A stretch of 64,000 nucleotides of DNA from Falsibacillus pallidus (GCF_003350505.1 NZ_QQAY01000006.1:97481-161480), one strand, 5' to 3'; positions 10,000 through 18,486 are shown, numbered from the stretch's first letter. Notes: a model not told the origin generated them from the letters alone. Program-made: numbers and translations.

Positions 10000-10992
10000 A
10001 TGTATAAAAGTCCATGGTTCATATTAGTTTCTATATGCATCCTAATATTAGGGGGAGCGGGAGTAATTACGAAAATCTATAGCAAAGGAGAATCTACAGA
10101 AAAATCATATACCCTAATTGAAAAATCCTTTGCTGTAAGTAATTCAAATGATGTTGCATACATACCTATGGGCCAAACCAAAAAAAAGATCCTAGTTTAT
10201 GATATTAAGGACAATACAAAACGAAGTGAAATCCCATATAAAGGGGATATTGCCGACATGGTTTTCAGCAAGGACGGGAATACCTTATATTTTGCAGCCA
10301 ATGATGTCATTTCAAATGATAAACTTTCAAGCTCATTGTATAAAACAAACCTGTCTTCCGGGGATACAACTAAAATTACAGAAGTTCCAGCAATCGTCAT
10401 GAAAATTCAAGTGGATGCAGCCGAAAAACAAATCCTTTATATGAGGGCAAACCATTATATTGACCTTAAAGGGATAACGGGAGAAGTAAGAAGTAGCTTC
10501 GAGGCGTATTTACTCAATCTATCCACTCATGCCGAACAGCAGATAACACATTTTAAAGATAAAGAGATTACAGGTCTATCCTATAATTCAGGTGAGACAG
10601 GTGCGCTCATATCAGTAGACCATAGTATTTTGGAAATTCCATTTAATAATATAGAAAAATTAAATGAAGTATTTAAAGGCGACAATGTAATTTTTGATTT
10701 AGCGGCCATCCCCAATACCCCAGAAATTATTTACACACTGCCAGGAAAAGCTGGTCAGGGAGTTTATAAATATGAGTTATATAAGGTTAACACTCTGACG
10801 AATACTTCAGTTAAGCTTACAAACTCCAATCATGCAGTAAGTAATCCAATATTGAATGCGCGAAATGAATTATATTATGTAGTTGATAATCATTTCGGGG
10901 AAGGCAATCCAGAGTATCAGCTATACCATCAAAAGCTTAAGACAAAAATGAAACCTCAAAAAATAGAGTTGCCATCAATTAATATTAATTAA
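10000..10992 (+). CDS. Membrane-anchored beta-propeller-like protein, unknown function
   Basis: The 330-residue protein has one N-terminal hydrophobic anchor (residues 7-27) and then an extracellular domain with repeated blade-like motifs such as SKDGNTLYFAAND and AIPNTPEIIYTLPG. These suggest a TolB/WD40-like propeller. No lipobox or enzyme motif is visible. AAAGGAGGT precedes the ATG. The codons are distinctly AT-rich compared with neighbouring core genes, consistent with acquisition by transfer (inference). Confidence 0.65.
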   Translation: MYKSPWFILVSICILILGGAGVITKIYSKGESTEKSYTLIEKSFAVSNSNDVAYIPMGQTKKKILVYDIKDNTKRSEIPYKGDIADMVFSKDGNTLYFAANDVISNDKLSSSLYKTNLSSGDTTKITEVPAIVMKIQVDAAEKQILYMRANHYIDLKGITGEVRSSFEAYLLNLSTHAEQQITHFKDKEITGLSYNSGETGALISVDHSILEIPFNNIEKLNEVFKGDNVIFDLAAIPNTPEIIYTLPGKAGQGVYKYELYKVNTLTNTSVKLTNSNHAVSNPILNARNELYYVVDNHFGEGNPEYQLYHQKLKTKMKPQKIELPSININ

Positions 10993-11080
10993 GTGAAGTG
11001 GAGTCCAGCCGTGTCTTCATCAATTTTGGTTTAAAGAACCCACTCTCACTAACAAAACTTTATAACGCCTTTAATAAAAA

Positions 11081-11118
11081 AGAAGCCGGCCCCTTCATGT
11101 TAGAAGGATCCGGCTTCT
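11081..11118 (-). terminator. Terminator of ywcE
   Basis: The stem AGAAGCCGG/CCGGCTTCT is extended by CCTT/AAGG. On the minus strand it runs into a T-rich tract; it may also act weakly on the plus strand after the propeller gene. Confidence 0.75.
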
Positions 11119-11133
11119 ATGTTCTTAGCATGC

Positions 11134-11418
11134 TTATTTAATGAGGGTGAAGCGTCTCTTAAGTTTTTGTTCGCGAAGGAACGGCGCAGCGTATAAGTAG
11201 ATGGCTGCCACGTGTGCATAAAGGAAGTTGGCAATAAATAATGTCCATAAAACGATATGTCCAAGCGTTCCCATGTCAGGAACAGCGACGTAGTAAATGA
11301 AAGACGCCCAAAGTGCGATGACAAATGGCGAATGGATGATTGCCCACTTCTTATGCTCAGCCCAAAGGAACAATGGAGTTGCAGTAGCGACAAATAAATA
11401 AACCATAAATACATCCAT
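11134..11418 (-). CDS. ywcE: YwcE-like sporulation membrane protein
   Basis: The 94-residue protein has three hydrophobic helices and starts MDVFMVYLFVATATPLF, close to what I remember of B. subtilis YwcE, a holin-like protein needed for normal spore morphogenesis and germination. In B. subtilis ywcE lies next to qoxD, so the neighbourhood supports the call. AAAGGAGTG lies 7 bp before the ATG. The C-terminus is basic (REQKLKRRF). Confidence 0.75.
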   Translation of the reverse strand: MDVFMVYLFVATATPLFLWAEHKKWAIIHSPFVIALWASFIYYVAVPDMGTLGHIVLWTLFIANFLYAHVAAIYLYAAPFLREQKLKRRFTLIK

Positions 11419-11694
11419 GTGTTAACACTCCTTTTAGTAAAGGTTTTCAATTATGGCGAAACAGAGAAAAGTTTGTGAACGTTTTGTTACAATTGAGTAT
11501 AACATAGTATTCAACTATTTTCCAAAGGTAAGTACAAAGATTATTCTGAATATTTATTTTGGGTAAAAAGACTTAATGATGTATAATTAAGTCATTTAAA
11601 CCTATTATTCTGCGGTTGGGGAAGATTTACTGTTAATGATATGATAATAGAAAATAGATAAACAATAGTCGCAGGGGAAAAGAGGGGTGCCGCT

Positions 11695-12948
11695 TTGCTG
11701 ACGAAAAAGGGATGGGCAGCAGCTGCCGCTGGCATGATGATTGTTTTGGTATGCCAGATGTTTCTTGGATTCATCCATGAACGGAATGAAATAGAGTCAT
11801 TTATTTATATTGTATTATCCATCATTTTAATCGGGGGCCTCCTTTATTTGGCGGTGAATGGGTACAGGCTCCTGGTAAAATATCAAGGGGTGCAGGGGGA
11901 AGAGAAGAGACTTTCTGCATTGATCGATTCCATGCCTGATTTTATGTGTGTGAAGGATGGCGAAGGAAGATGGCTCAAAGTAAACCAGTTCGGACTTGAG
12001 CTATATGAATTGACGCGCGTCGATTACTACGGAAAGACTGATTCACAGTTGGGAGAATACACGCCATTTTTCAAAGATGCCCTTCTCTACTGCATCGATT
12101 CGGATGAGGCCGCTTGGGAAAATCAGTGCCTGACACGGACAGAAGAATCGTTCTATCTCCGCTCCGGCGAGTTTAAAACATTCGATGTCATTAAAGTACC
12201 TCTCTATCATGAGGATGGGACAAGAAGAATCCTGATTACACTCGGAAGGGACATCTCCCAGCAGAAGAGGACGGAAGCCATGCTGCTGAAGAAGGAGAAG
12301 CTTTCGGTGGTCGGGGAGCTTTCCGCAGGCATTGCCCACGAAATCCGCAATCCGCTTACTAGTTTAAAAGGATTCATTCAACTACTCAATGAAACGGAAA
12401 ACGTCACTAAAGAATATTTAACAATCATGTCCAGGGAAATTGACCGGATCAATCAAATCGTCAGTGAACTTCTTGTGCTTGCGAAACCCCAGAGCAGGAT
12501 TCACTCGGAGTTCAAATTTAACGAAGCACTGGATTATGTCGTCAATATCATGAAGCATGAAGCCCTCCTCTTGGGTATTGCCATTACGATAAAAGCGGAC
12601 GAAAAGGATGCTGTAATCTTTGGGGATAAAAACCAAGTGGTGCAGGTGCTGATCAATATCATCAAGAATGCTCTCGACGCTATGGGTCAAAAAGGCGGCG
12701 AAGTGACAGTGAAAGTAGAACATGTCGAGCAGAAATTGAAAATCTCCATCAAAGATCAGGGAGAAGGAATTCCTCCTGAGCGGCTGAAGCATCTCGGTGA
12801 ACCATTCTTCACACTGAAAGAAAAGGGAATGGGCCTCGGATTGACCATCAGCAATAAGATCATTCAAGAACACAAAGGCTGCATCGATATAAAAAGCGAG
12901 TTGGGAATCGGAACTGAAGTCATCATCCAGCTTCCACTCTCGCAATAG
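11695..12948 (+). CDS. PAS-domain sensor histidine kinase (sporulation-kinase-like)
   Basis: Of 417 residues, two membrane segments occupy roughly residues 5-60, a PAS domain about 75-185, a HisKA domain follows with phospho-acceptor H215 in AHEIRNPL, and a HATPase domain (N box NIIKNALDAM, G1 DQGEGIP, G2 GMGLGLTI) ends the protein. No partner response regulator is adjacent. Orphan kinases of this build (KinA-KinE) feed the Spo0F-Spo0B-Spo0A phosphorelay in Bacillus; that role is an inference. The start is TTG after AGAGGGG. The gene sda, whose product inhibits such kinases, lies 2.5 kb downstream. Confidence 0.85.
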   Translation: MLTKKGWAAAAAGMMIVLVCQMFLGFIHERNEIESFIYIVLSIILIGGLLYLAVNGYRLLVKYQGVQGEEKRLSALIDSMPDFMCVKDGEGRWLKVNQFGLELYELTRVDYYGKTDSQLGEYTPFFKDALLYCIDSDEAAWENQCLTRTEESFYLRSGEFKTFDVIKVPLYHEDGTRRILITLGRDISQQKRTEAMLLKKEKLSVVGELSAGIAHEIRNPLTSLKGFIQLLNETENVTKEYLTIMSREIDRINQIVSELLVLAKPQSRIHSEFKFNEALDYVVNIMKHEALLLGIAITIKADEKDAVIFGDKNQVVQVLINIIKNALDAMGQKGGEVTVKVEHVEQKLKISIKDQGEGIPPERLKHLGEPFFTLKEKGMGLGLTISNKIIQEHKGCIDIKSELGIGTEVIIQLPLSQ

Positions 12949-12957
12949 TTTTGCTTA

Positions 12958-12993
12958 GGCTGCTCGGGTCGAAATGACTCGAGCGGCTTTTTT
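12958..12993 (+). terminator. Terminator of the sensor kinase gene
   Basis: GCTGCTCGGGTC pairs with GACTCGAGCGGC (one mismatch and one wobble) and is followed by T6-7. Confidence 0.75.
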
Positions 12994-13121
12994 GTTGTGG
13001 AGAGTAGTGCTGCACGGCAGGGGCTGCCAATTTTCAAGGTTGGAGAGATTAATTTGTCCGGATGCGCCGCTATTTCGGTTTGGCAACCCCATTTAGCATT
13101 TTATTGCCCTGAAAAATGGAA

Positions 13122-13247
13122 AGTGGGGCGGTTGATGGTGAAAGTGCTGAGATAAATCCCCGAAGTGCGGCGGTTAGCCCGAAAAGCTGCGAGATAAAAC
13201 GCCAAAGTGGGCCGGTCAGCGCCAAAAGTGGGGAGCAAAGGCCACCC
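13122..13247. repeat. 21-bp-period tandem array, six units
   Basis: Six units begin AGTG or AGCTG at 13122, 13143, 13164, 13185, 13206 and 13227, exactly 21 bp apart. Several units carry a GGCGGTTAG-like core and others GAGATAAA, alternating loosely. The array is the main content of the 455-bp gap between the kinase gene and the permease pair. No ribosome site or credible gene covers it. A second array with the same period lies at 44087-44212. Confidence 0.85.
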
Positions 13248-13403
13248 GCGCCCGCAGCCAACCGAGCCTGATGCACAGCAGTCACTGGGACCTTCGCAGG
13301 ATTTGTAGAATTTTTTTCATAACAGAATATTTCAAATATATTTCATATTCATTACGTTTGGTGGTAAAATTGGAAACAGATTGTCAGATTGGGAGGGTTA
13401 GAG

Positions 13404-14276
13404 ATGAAAAAAGTACTAGATATAGCCATCCAATTCCTGCTTTCTTGCGCGGGAATCATATTAGTTGGTGCACTTCCTCCATTCATTGCAGGACTGCAGC
13501 AGAAGCACATAGATGGATCGTTATATTGGCAGTCGCTTAAAGATATTTTGTATTCACTTGTGCATTTAAATGAACTTACGTATATGTTTGTTGATACAGA
13601 ACGGCCGTTGTTCCCGTATATGCTTGACCCGGTCTTTTATTCATTGACGGTTCTGCTTGGTGCATTCCTGCTGGCAATGGCCGTATCGTTGGCGATGACG
13701 ATGCTGGTTACCATGCTGCCGCATAAACTTCGCAGGGCGGTTAAACTGGTTTTTTACATATTTGAATCGATCCCGGATCTGTTGATCATCTATGGAACGC
13801 AGCTTCTCGTCATCTTTATTTTTGAGAAAACGGGGCTGCTGTTGATGGATATCGCAGCACTGGATAAACAGAAGATTTATTTATTGCCGATCATATGCTT
13901 GTCGATCCTGCCGATGGTGCAGCTTTTCCGCCTCAGCATGATCATCTTTGAAGACGAATTGAATAAAGACTACGTGCTCCTTGCCCGCTCCATCGGGTTG
14001 AAAAAATTGTTTATCGTAGTCTTTCACATTTTTCCTAATGCGGTCATCAGTGTCTTTTTTCAATCCAAAAAGACAGTATGGTTCATGCTGTCCAATCTAT
14101 TGATCTTGGAATTCCTATTCAATATGGGCGGGGTGACCCTGTTCTTGATGGAAGAACTTAATCCGAAGATTTTCACGATTACGCTCCTTGCATTCTTCTT
14201 CCCTATTTTCATTTTTTACACGGTGGTGGAATGGATCTTACAGCGGAAAGTGACAGGAGGGGGGACGATTTCATGA
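13404..14276 (+). CDS. ABC transporter permease, OppB/DppB-like
   Basis: The 290-residue protein has about six membrane helices and a BPD_transp_1-type cytoplasmic EAA-like loop around YVLLARSIGLKKLFIVVF. It should form half of the membrane channel of a peptide- or nickel-type importer. I chose the ATG at 13404 because GGGAGGG lies 6 bp upstream; an in-frame TTG at 13389 overlaps that site. Its stop overlaps the start of the next permease (ATGA). No ATPase or binding-protein gene is nearby, so the pair depends on partners elsewhere or is a remnant. Confidence 0.8.
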   Translation: MKKVLDIAIQFLLSCAGIILVGALPPFIAGLQQKHIDGSLYWQSLKDILYSLVHLNELTYMFVDTERPLFPYMLDPVFYSLTVLLGAFLLAMAVSLAMTMLVTMLPHKLRRAVKLVFYIFESIPDLLIIYGTQLLVIFIFEKTGLLLMDIAALDKQKIYLLPIICLSILPMVQLFRLSMIIFEDELNKDYVLLARSIGLKKLFIVVFHIFPNAVISVFFQSKKTVWFMLSNLLILEFLFNMGGVTLFLMEELNPKIFTITLLAFFFPIFIFYTVVEWILQRKVTGGGTIS

Positions 14277-15298
14277 AGAGCGTATGGAAAAATCCTTGGT
14301 TTCTCATTGGGTTTATATTTATAACAGGAATCCTGATTGCCAGTTTTGTCTACTCGGGGGTAACGGACAACCAGGTTCCTAAATATCGCTGGATCTATGA
14401 TGCGGATGGCAAGATCATTGGGGGGTCCCCGCAGCCGCCGAGCTGGAAAACGCCATTGGGCACGGATAAGCTTGGGTATGATATGTTTGCCAAAGCCATC
14501 ATGGGTGCGAAGTATACCATCTTGGCGGCTATATCCGTTGCGGCATTGAGAATTCTCGTTGCAGTTCCAATCGGCATGGTGATGGGGGTGTATTTTAAAA
14601 AGGGGAAGCGGTATGTCAATGGTTTCATCGATTCGTTCCACTTCATCCCTTTTACCATCCTTGCATACTATTTGCTCCACCCGATCCTTTGGATGCCTCA
14701 AGGGGGCTTTCAGACGAGCATGTTTGAACGGATTGCCTTGGAAGTCATCATTCTGGCACTGCTTACCGTTCCGGTCATATCTGTGCTGATCAGCAATGAA
14801 GCAGGCAGGGTCATCGAGCAGGAATTCGTTCTGGCATCGAGGACGCTTGGAGCAGGCAAGATGCGTTTGATCTTCAAACACGTTTTTCCGGCATTAAGGG
14901 AAAAAGTATTTGTCCTTTTCGGCCAGCAAATGATGCAGACATTGATTGTCTTCGCGCATTTAGGCTTGCTGCAGCTGTTCCTCGGAGGGACGAAGGTCAG
15001 CTATGATCCGTATTTTGGAGATCCTCCCCAAACGATTTCAAACGAATGGTCCGGTTTGATCGGGGACACGTATAAGCTGCTTGAATGGATTCCATGGGTG
15101 CCCCTCACGCCGATTGTCTGCTTCGCTCTTACCATGATTGCCGTTTCCTTCATGATTGAAGGGTATGTACAGTCGACAACGGGGCATTCGCATTACTTCA
15201 AGAAAGGGAAGAGAAAGAAGAAGAAGCCTGAAGCTGCCTTGGCTGCAAAAGAAATCGCAAAACCGGAAGAGCTTCAGCTTTACCGCAAATCTTCATGA
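14273..15298 (+). CDS. ABC transporter permease, OppC/DppC-like
   Basis: The 341-residue protein shows an N-terminal anchor, the periplasmic-side motif LGTDKLGYDMFAKAIMGA typical of OppC-type permeases (usually LGTDxxGRD), about five further helices and an EAA-like loop (LASRTLGAGKMRLIFKHVFP). The C-terminus is a lysine-rich tail (KKGKRKKKK) absent from ordinary OppC proteins. The start ATG at 14273 overlaps the upstream stop codon and has AGGAGGGGGG before it. It is translated together with the preceding permease. Confidence 0.82.
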   Translation: MKSVWKNPWFLIGFIFITGILIASFVYSGVTDNQVPKYRWIYDADGKIIGGSPQPPSWKTPLGTDKLGYDMFAKAIMGAKYTILAAISVAALRILVAVPIGMVMGVYFKKGKRYVNGFIDSFHFIPFTILAYYLLHPILWMPQGGFQTSMFERIALEVIILALLTVPVISVLISNEAGRVIEQEFVLASRTLGAGKMRLIFKHVFPALREKVFVLFGQQMMQTLIVFAHLGLLQLFLGGTKVSYDPYFGDPPQTISNEWSGLIGDTYKLLEWIPWVPLTPIVCFALTMIAVSFMIEGYVQSTTGHSHYFKKGKRKKKKPEAALAAKEIAKPEELQLYRKSS

Positions 15299-15304
15299 TT
15301 ACGG

Positions 15305-15327
15305 CCTCCCATTGCGGGAGGTTTTTT
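15305..15327 (+). terminator. Terminator of the permease pair
   Basis: CCTCCC/GGGAGG stem with a short ATTGC loop and T6. Confidence 0.85.
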
Positions 15328-15419
15328 AGTTGAAAAAGATTTGCGTTTACCCATCTTTAATCAAGGGAAAGTAATCGAAATATAAGATTAATGGTTACCG
15401 GCAACTAGGAGGTTTGGCA

Positions 15420-15551
15420 ATGAATGGTTATCGCTTATTGAACGACGAACAGTTGATGGATGCGTATTTAAAAGCTAAAAAAGAAAATCTTTCGAAGGAT
15501 TTTATCAAGCTTTTAGAAGTGGAATTGAAAAAGAGGAGCCTGTTGGAATAG
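15420..15551 (+). CDS. sda: Sda, checkpoint inhibitor of sporulation kinases
   Basis: This 43-residue protein (MNGYRLLNDEQLMDAYLKA..., ending KKRSLLE) aligns without gaps to the B. subtilis Sda core as I remember it: L-DE-L---Y-KA---NL--DFI-L-E-E-K-RSL. Sda is a helical hairpin that binds the histidine kinases KinA/KinB and blocks the sporulation phosphorelay when replication initiation or DNA integrity is disturbed. AGGAGG lies 7 bp upstream of the ATG. In B. subtilis sda transcription responds to DnaA; I saw no clear DnaA box here. Confidence 0.88.
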   Translation: MNGYRLLNDEQLMDAYLKAKKENLSKDFIKLLEVELKKRSLLE

Positions 15552-15566
15552 GCTTCCCTGCTATAT

Positions 15567-15613
15567 AAAAAAGCTGCTGCAGGAGGCTGGATGCCCCTTG
15601 CGGCAGCTTTTTT
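15567..15613. terminator. Bidirectional terminator between sda and the convergent atoE-like gene
   Basis: AAAAAAGCTGC pairs with GCAGCTTTTTT with a further TGCA/TTGC-like extension, giving a T-run on both strands. Confidence 0.85.
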
Positions 15614-15646
15614 GCTGTATAGGCAGATAACCTGCCATATACATGA

Positions 15647-16972
15647 TTATAGGAAGAGCAGTCCCAATGAAATGACGATGCCGCTGACGACAAGAATGAT
15701 GCAGCAGAATCCCATGATGTCCTTTGCTTTCAGACCGGCTATGGCCAATGCTGGAAGGGCCCAGAATGGCTGGATCATATTCGTCCAGGCATCGCCCCAA
15801 GCGACGGCCATTGCCGTTTTAGGAATGGACACTCCCATTGCTTTTGCAGCATCCAGCATGATCGGTCCTTGAACAGCCCACTGTCCTCCTCCTGATGGGA
15901 CAAAGAAGTTGACGAGTCCTGCGCTAAGGAAGGCGAAGAAATGGAAGGTGAAGTCATTCGAGATCGATACGAAAGCATTGGACATGACTACGGCAAGTCC
16001 GGATGCAGTCATCATGCCCATGATTCCTGCGTAGAACGGGAATTGGATGATGATTCCGCTCGCTCCTTTGACAGCTGTGGAAACAGCGTGCAGGAAGCGC
16101 TTCGGTGTCCCGTGGAAAATGATCCCCAAGAAAAAGAATGTAAAGTTAACGATATCTAAATTTAAGTTAAATCCGTTTTTAGAAAGATACCAGCCTAAGA
16201 ATAGGAGGCCTAAAATTCCCGCAAGCATGGACAGGACCACACTGTTTTCCATGCGCTCTGCCGGAGTGGCAGCACCAGCTTCCAGTGAAGCCGCAGAAAA
16301 TGCTTCATCCTCTACAAGGATTTCCGGATCGACGGTTACGGTTTGATCCTTGGAAGGCATCATGGCCCGATTTAAAATGGGTAGGATAATGAAAAGTGCT
16401 AAAACAATGATCAGGTTATATGGTGCAAAAATGGTTTCGCTCGTAGGGATGATTCCGATTTTATCGGCGAATGGATGCCCCTTCGTCGCGATGGAGAGTG
16501 GAATGGATCCGGAAAAGCCCCCATGCCAGACGACGAATCCGCCGTAAGCGCTTGCAATTAACAGCCGGTAATCGACATTTTTAACCCGGCGTGCCAATTC
16601 TTTCGCAAAAAGAGCACCGATGACCAAGCCGAATCCCCAGTTGATCCAGGAAGCGATGATCGATACGACAGAGACAAGGACGATGGCTGCCCCTGGTGAT
16701 TTCGCGGTCCCGGCCAATCCTCCCAGCAGCTTTTTAAAGATCGGACTTGATGCGAGGACATGGCCTGTGACCAAGACAAGGACCATCTGCATGGAAAAAG
16801 CCAGCAGCGCCCAGAATCCCCCGCCCCAGTATTGGACCATATCCATCGGGCCGCTGTCAGTGAAAATGAGACCCAATCCAAAGACGACGAAGGTCAGGAT
16901 GATGACAAACAAAAATGGATCAGGCAGATATTTCTGCATGATGCTGTTTGAAAATTTGATTAGTGATTTCAA
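15647..16972 (-). CDS. atoE: AtoE-like short-chain fatty acid transporter (TIGR00366 family)
   Basis: The 441-residue protein has about 10-12 membrane helices. The motifs NWGFGLVIGALFAKELAR and PSGGGQWAVQGPIM are typical of the AtoE/TIGR00366 family of short-chain fatty acid carriers, which in Escherichia coli supports acetoacetate and butyrate growth. The start is TTG with AAAGGGGGA upstream. The substrate here is inferred from family only. The MarR regulator gene lies upstream on the same strand, separated by its terminator and a repeat copy. Confidence 0.85.
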   Translation of the reverse strand: MKSLIKFSNSIMQKYLPDPFLFVIILTFVVFGLGLIFTDSGPMDMVQYWGGGFWALLAFSMQMVLVLVTGHVLASSPIFKKLLGGLAGTAKSPGAAIVLVSVVSIIASWINWGFGLVIGALFAKELARRVKNVDYRLLIASAYGGFVVWHGGFSGSIPLSIATKGHPFADKIGIIPTSETIFAPYNLIIVLALFIILPILNRAMMPSKDQTVTVDPEILVEDEAFSAASLEAGAATPAERMENSVVLSMLAGILGLLFLGWYLSKNGFNLNLDIVNFTFFFLGIIFHGTPKRFLHAVSTAVKGASGIIIQFPFYAGIMGMMTASGLAVVMSNAFVSISNDFTFHFFAFLSAGLVNFFVPSGGGQWAVQGPIMLDAAKAMGVSIPKTAMAVAWGDAWTNMIQPFWALPALAIAGLKAKDIMGFCCIILVVSGIVISLGLLFL

Positions 16973-17106
16973 TCCGTTTCCCCCTTTGTATAAATGGTTT
17001 TTTGGCCTCTGTCATTTGAATCAGAACAACGCAGAAAGCCATTCTATCCCCAATTGGAATATTTCTACAAAGAGAAAAGGAATCCTTCAAAAAGTTAGAA
17101 AATTTA

Positions 17107-17221
17107 GGTTGTTTCGTAAACATTGTTGTTAAAATCTTAATGCCGATTTTAACGTGACAATAGCTGTTTTGCGCGCTGAAATGGAGTATCCAGGCTCTTT
17201 ACAAACATTAAGAAAAGAGCC
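17107..17221 (+). repeat. Dispersed repeat family 1, copy A (internally deleted)
   Basis: From GGTTGTTTCGTAAACA to AAGAAAAGAGCC, this 115-bp copy has the left half of the family, including the hairpin GTTAAAATC-TTAATGCC-GATTTTAAC and the segment GGAGTATCCAGGCTCTTT, then jumps to the right terminus. About 60 bp present in full copies is missing. It lies between atoE and marR. Confidence 0.85.
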
Positions 17222-17233
17222 TAATTTAAAAAA

Positions 17234-17257
17234 CCTCTGCCTATATTGAGGCAGAGG
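17234..17257 (-). terminator. Terminator of the marR gene
   Basis: Perfect 9-bp stem CCTCTGCCT/AGGCAGAGG; on the minus strand T6 follows. Confidence 0.9.
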
Positions 17258-17260
17258 GGA

Positions 17261-17680
17261 CTATTCCAATATTTCTCCAGCATTGTGGAGGTCTTTTGAC
17301 AATTGATCCGCCATCTCTTTGCCGAGGAGGTCACAGTAGCGTTCATAGAGCTGCTTCCAGCACTTTTTAATCTCGGGAAGAAGATCTTCCGCTTTCGAGG
17401 TGGGGTGGATATAAACCATCTTGCCCTCCTGTTTCCGTTCCACAAGCAGCTTCACTTCCAGTTTATCGACAAACCGTGTGCAGGTGGATGGAGCAATATG
17501 CAGCTTTTCACTGAGCCGCTTTTGAGTGAGCCCCGGTTCTTCAAGTGCCGCCATGATCAAAAAAGCATACGTGGGGGACAAACCGATGGGCGCAAACGAT
17601 TCTTCTGCCATTTTCGTCATGATCCGGGATAAGCGGTTCGCGGAAAAATATAAGCAATTTTTAAAATAGCCGTCGAGCAT
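17261..17680 (-). CDS. MarR-family transcriptional regulator
   Basis: At 139 residues the protein has a winged helix-turn-helix (LTQKRLSEKLHIAPSTCTRFVDKLE) followed by the basic wing VERKQEGKMVYIHPTSKA, flanked by dimerisation helices. This is the MarR-family plan of small homodimeric repressors, often responding to phenolic or organic-acid ligands. A perfect 8+8 palindrome lies 20 bp upstream, suggesting autorepression. A target beyond itself could be the AtoE-like transporter downstream, but that is inference. Confidence 0.88.
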   Translation of the reverse strand: MLDGYFKNCLYFSANRLSRIMTKMAEESFAPIGLSPTYAFLIMAALEEPGLTQKRLSEKLHIAPSTCTRFVDKLEVKLLVERKQEGKMVYIHPTSKAEDLLPEIKKCWKQLYERYCDLLGKEMADQLSKDLHNAGEILE

Positions 17681-17700
17681 GAAATCACCACTTTTTTAAA

Positions 17701-17718
17701 TAATTGTACATACAATTA
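17701..17718. promoter_or_regulatory. Palindromic operator upstream of marR
   Basis: TAATTGTA-CA-TACAATTA is a perfect 8-bp inverted repeat, AT-rich and of the size bound by MarR dimers, just upstream of the MarR start codon at 17680. Confidence 0.65.
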
Positions 17719-17826
17719 TAGACCTGTTTTGCTTAGAAAACAATCAAACGGGCGATTAAAGTATATAATTGGGAATGGCAGTGAACAGTGCAGTATGATA
17801 GGAAAAAAGATAATGGGGGAAATAAA

Positions 17827-18486
17827 ATGGGCATCAAAATCATTGAAGAACTATTTCAATCAAATGCCAATAAGGATCAGGCTCCGGCAATGGAAGCTTA
17901 TATGAAAGGGCATTTTCCCTTTTTGGGCATCAAAAGTCCACTAAGGAAGGAGTTGGCGAAAACATTTTTTTCTGACACGGGCATCCATAAAAAGCCGTTT
18001 GACCAAGAGTTTCTCCTTCAGCTTTGGAAAAAGCCTGAGAGGGAATATCAGTATATGGCTCTCGATTATTATGGAAAATACATAAAGAAGCGTCCTAAAG
18101 AAGATATCAGCTTGATCGAATATTTAATAACACACAAATCTTGGTGGGATACTGTAGATAGCATTGCTTCTAACCTCGCTGGAGTTCTTGCCAGGAGTTA
18201 CCCGGAATTGAAGGAAGAAGTGCTGAGGAGCTGGGGCACCCATGAAAATATGTGGCTGCGCAGGACGGCGATTCTATTCCAGCTTAAATACAAAGCATCA
18301 ACGGATGAGAAGTTGCTTTATGAAATCATCTTGCAGAATAATGATTCCAAAGAATTTTTTATCCAAAAAGCCATCGGATGGGCGTTGAGGGAATACTCGA
18401 AAACGAATCCGGATTCGGTACGGTCATTCATTGAGAGTCATCCACTGGCGAAACTCAGCATCCGGGAAGGAAGCAAATATCTGTAA
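17827..18486 (+). CDS. DNA alkylation repair protein (AlkD-like)
   Basis: The 219-residue, all-helical protein matches the AlkD/DNA_alkylation HEAT-like repeat family: FLGIKSPLRKELAK near the N-terminus, SWWDTVDSIA and WLRRTAILFQL in the middle, and QKAIGWALREYSKTNP near the C-terminus. Such proteins are DNA glycosylases acting on bulky or cationic alkylated bases without base flipping. I chose the ATG at 17827 because of the GGGGGAA site; an upstream in-frame start at 17788 lacks one. Confidence 0.88.
   Translation: MGIKIIEELFQSNANKDQAPAMEAYMKGHFPFLGIKSPLRKELAKTFFSDTGIHKKPFDQEFLLQLWKKPEREYQYMALDYYGKYIKKRPKEDISLIEYLITHKSWWDTVDSIASNLAGVLARSYPELKEEVLRSWGTHENMWLRRTAILFQLKYKASTDEKLLYEIILQNNDSKEFFIQKAIGWALREYSKTNPDSVRSFIESHPLAKLSIREGSKYL

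Noticed and set aside
13122..13247. CRISPR array
   Set aside because: Units are 21 bp with no conserved repeat/variable spacer division and there are no cas genes; the same applies to 44087-44212.
13070..13285. 71-codon minus-strand ORF over the 21-bp array
   Set aside because: No ribosome site, periodic low-complexity product, no similarity recognised.
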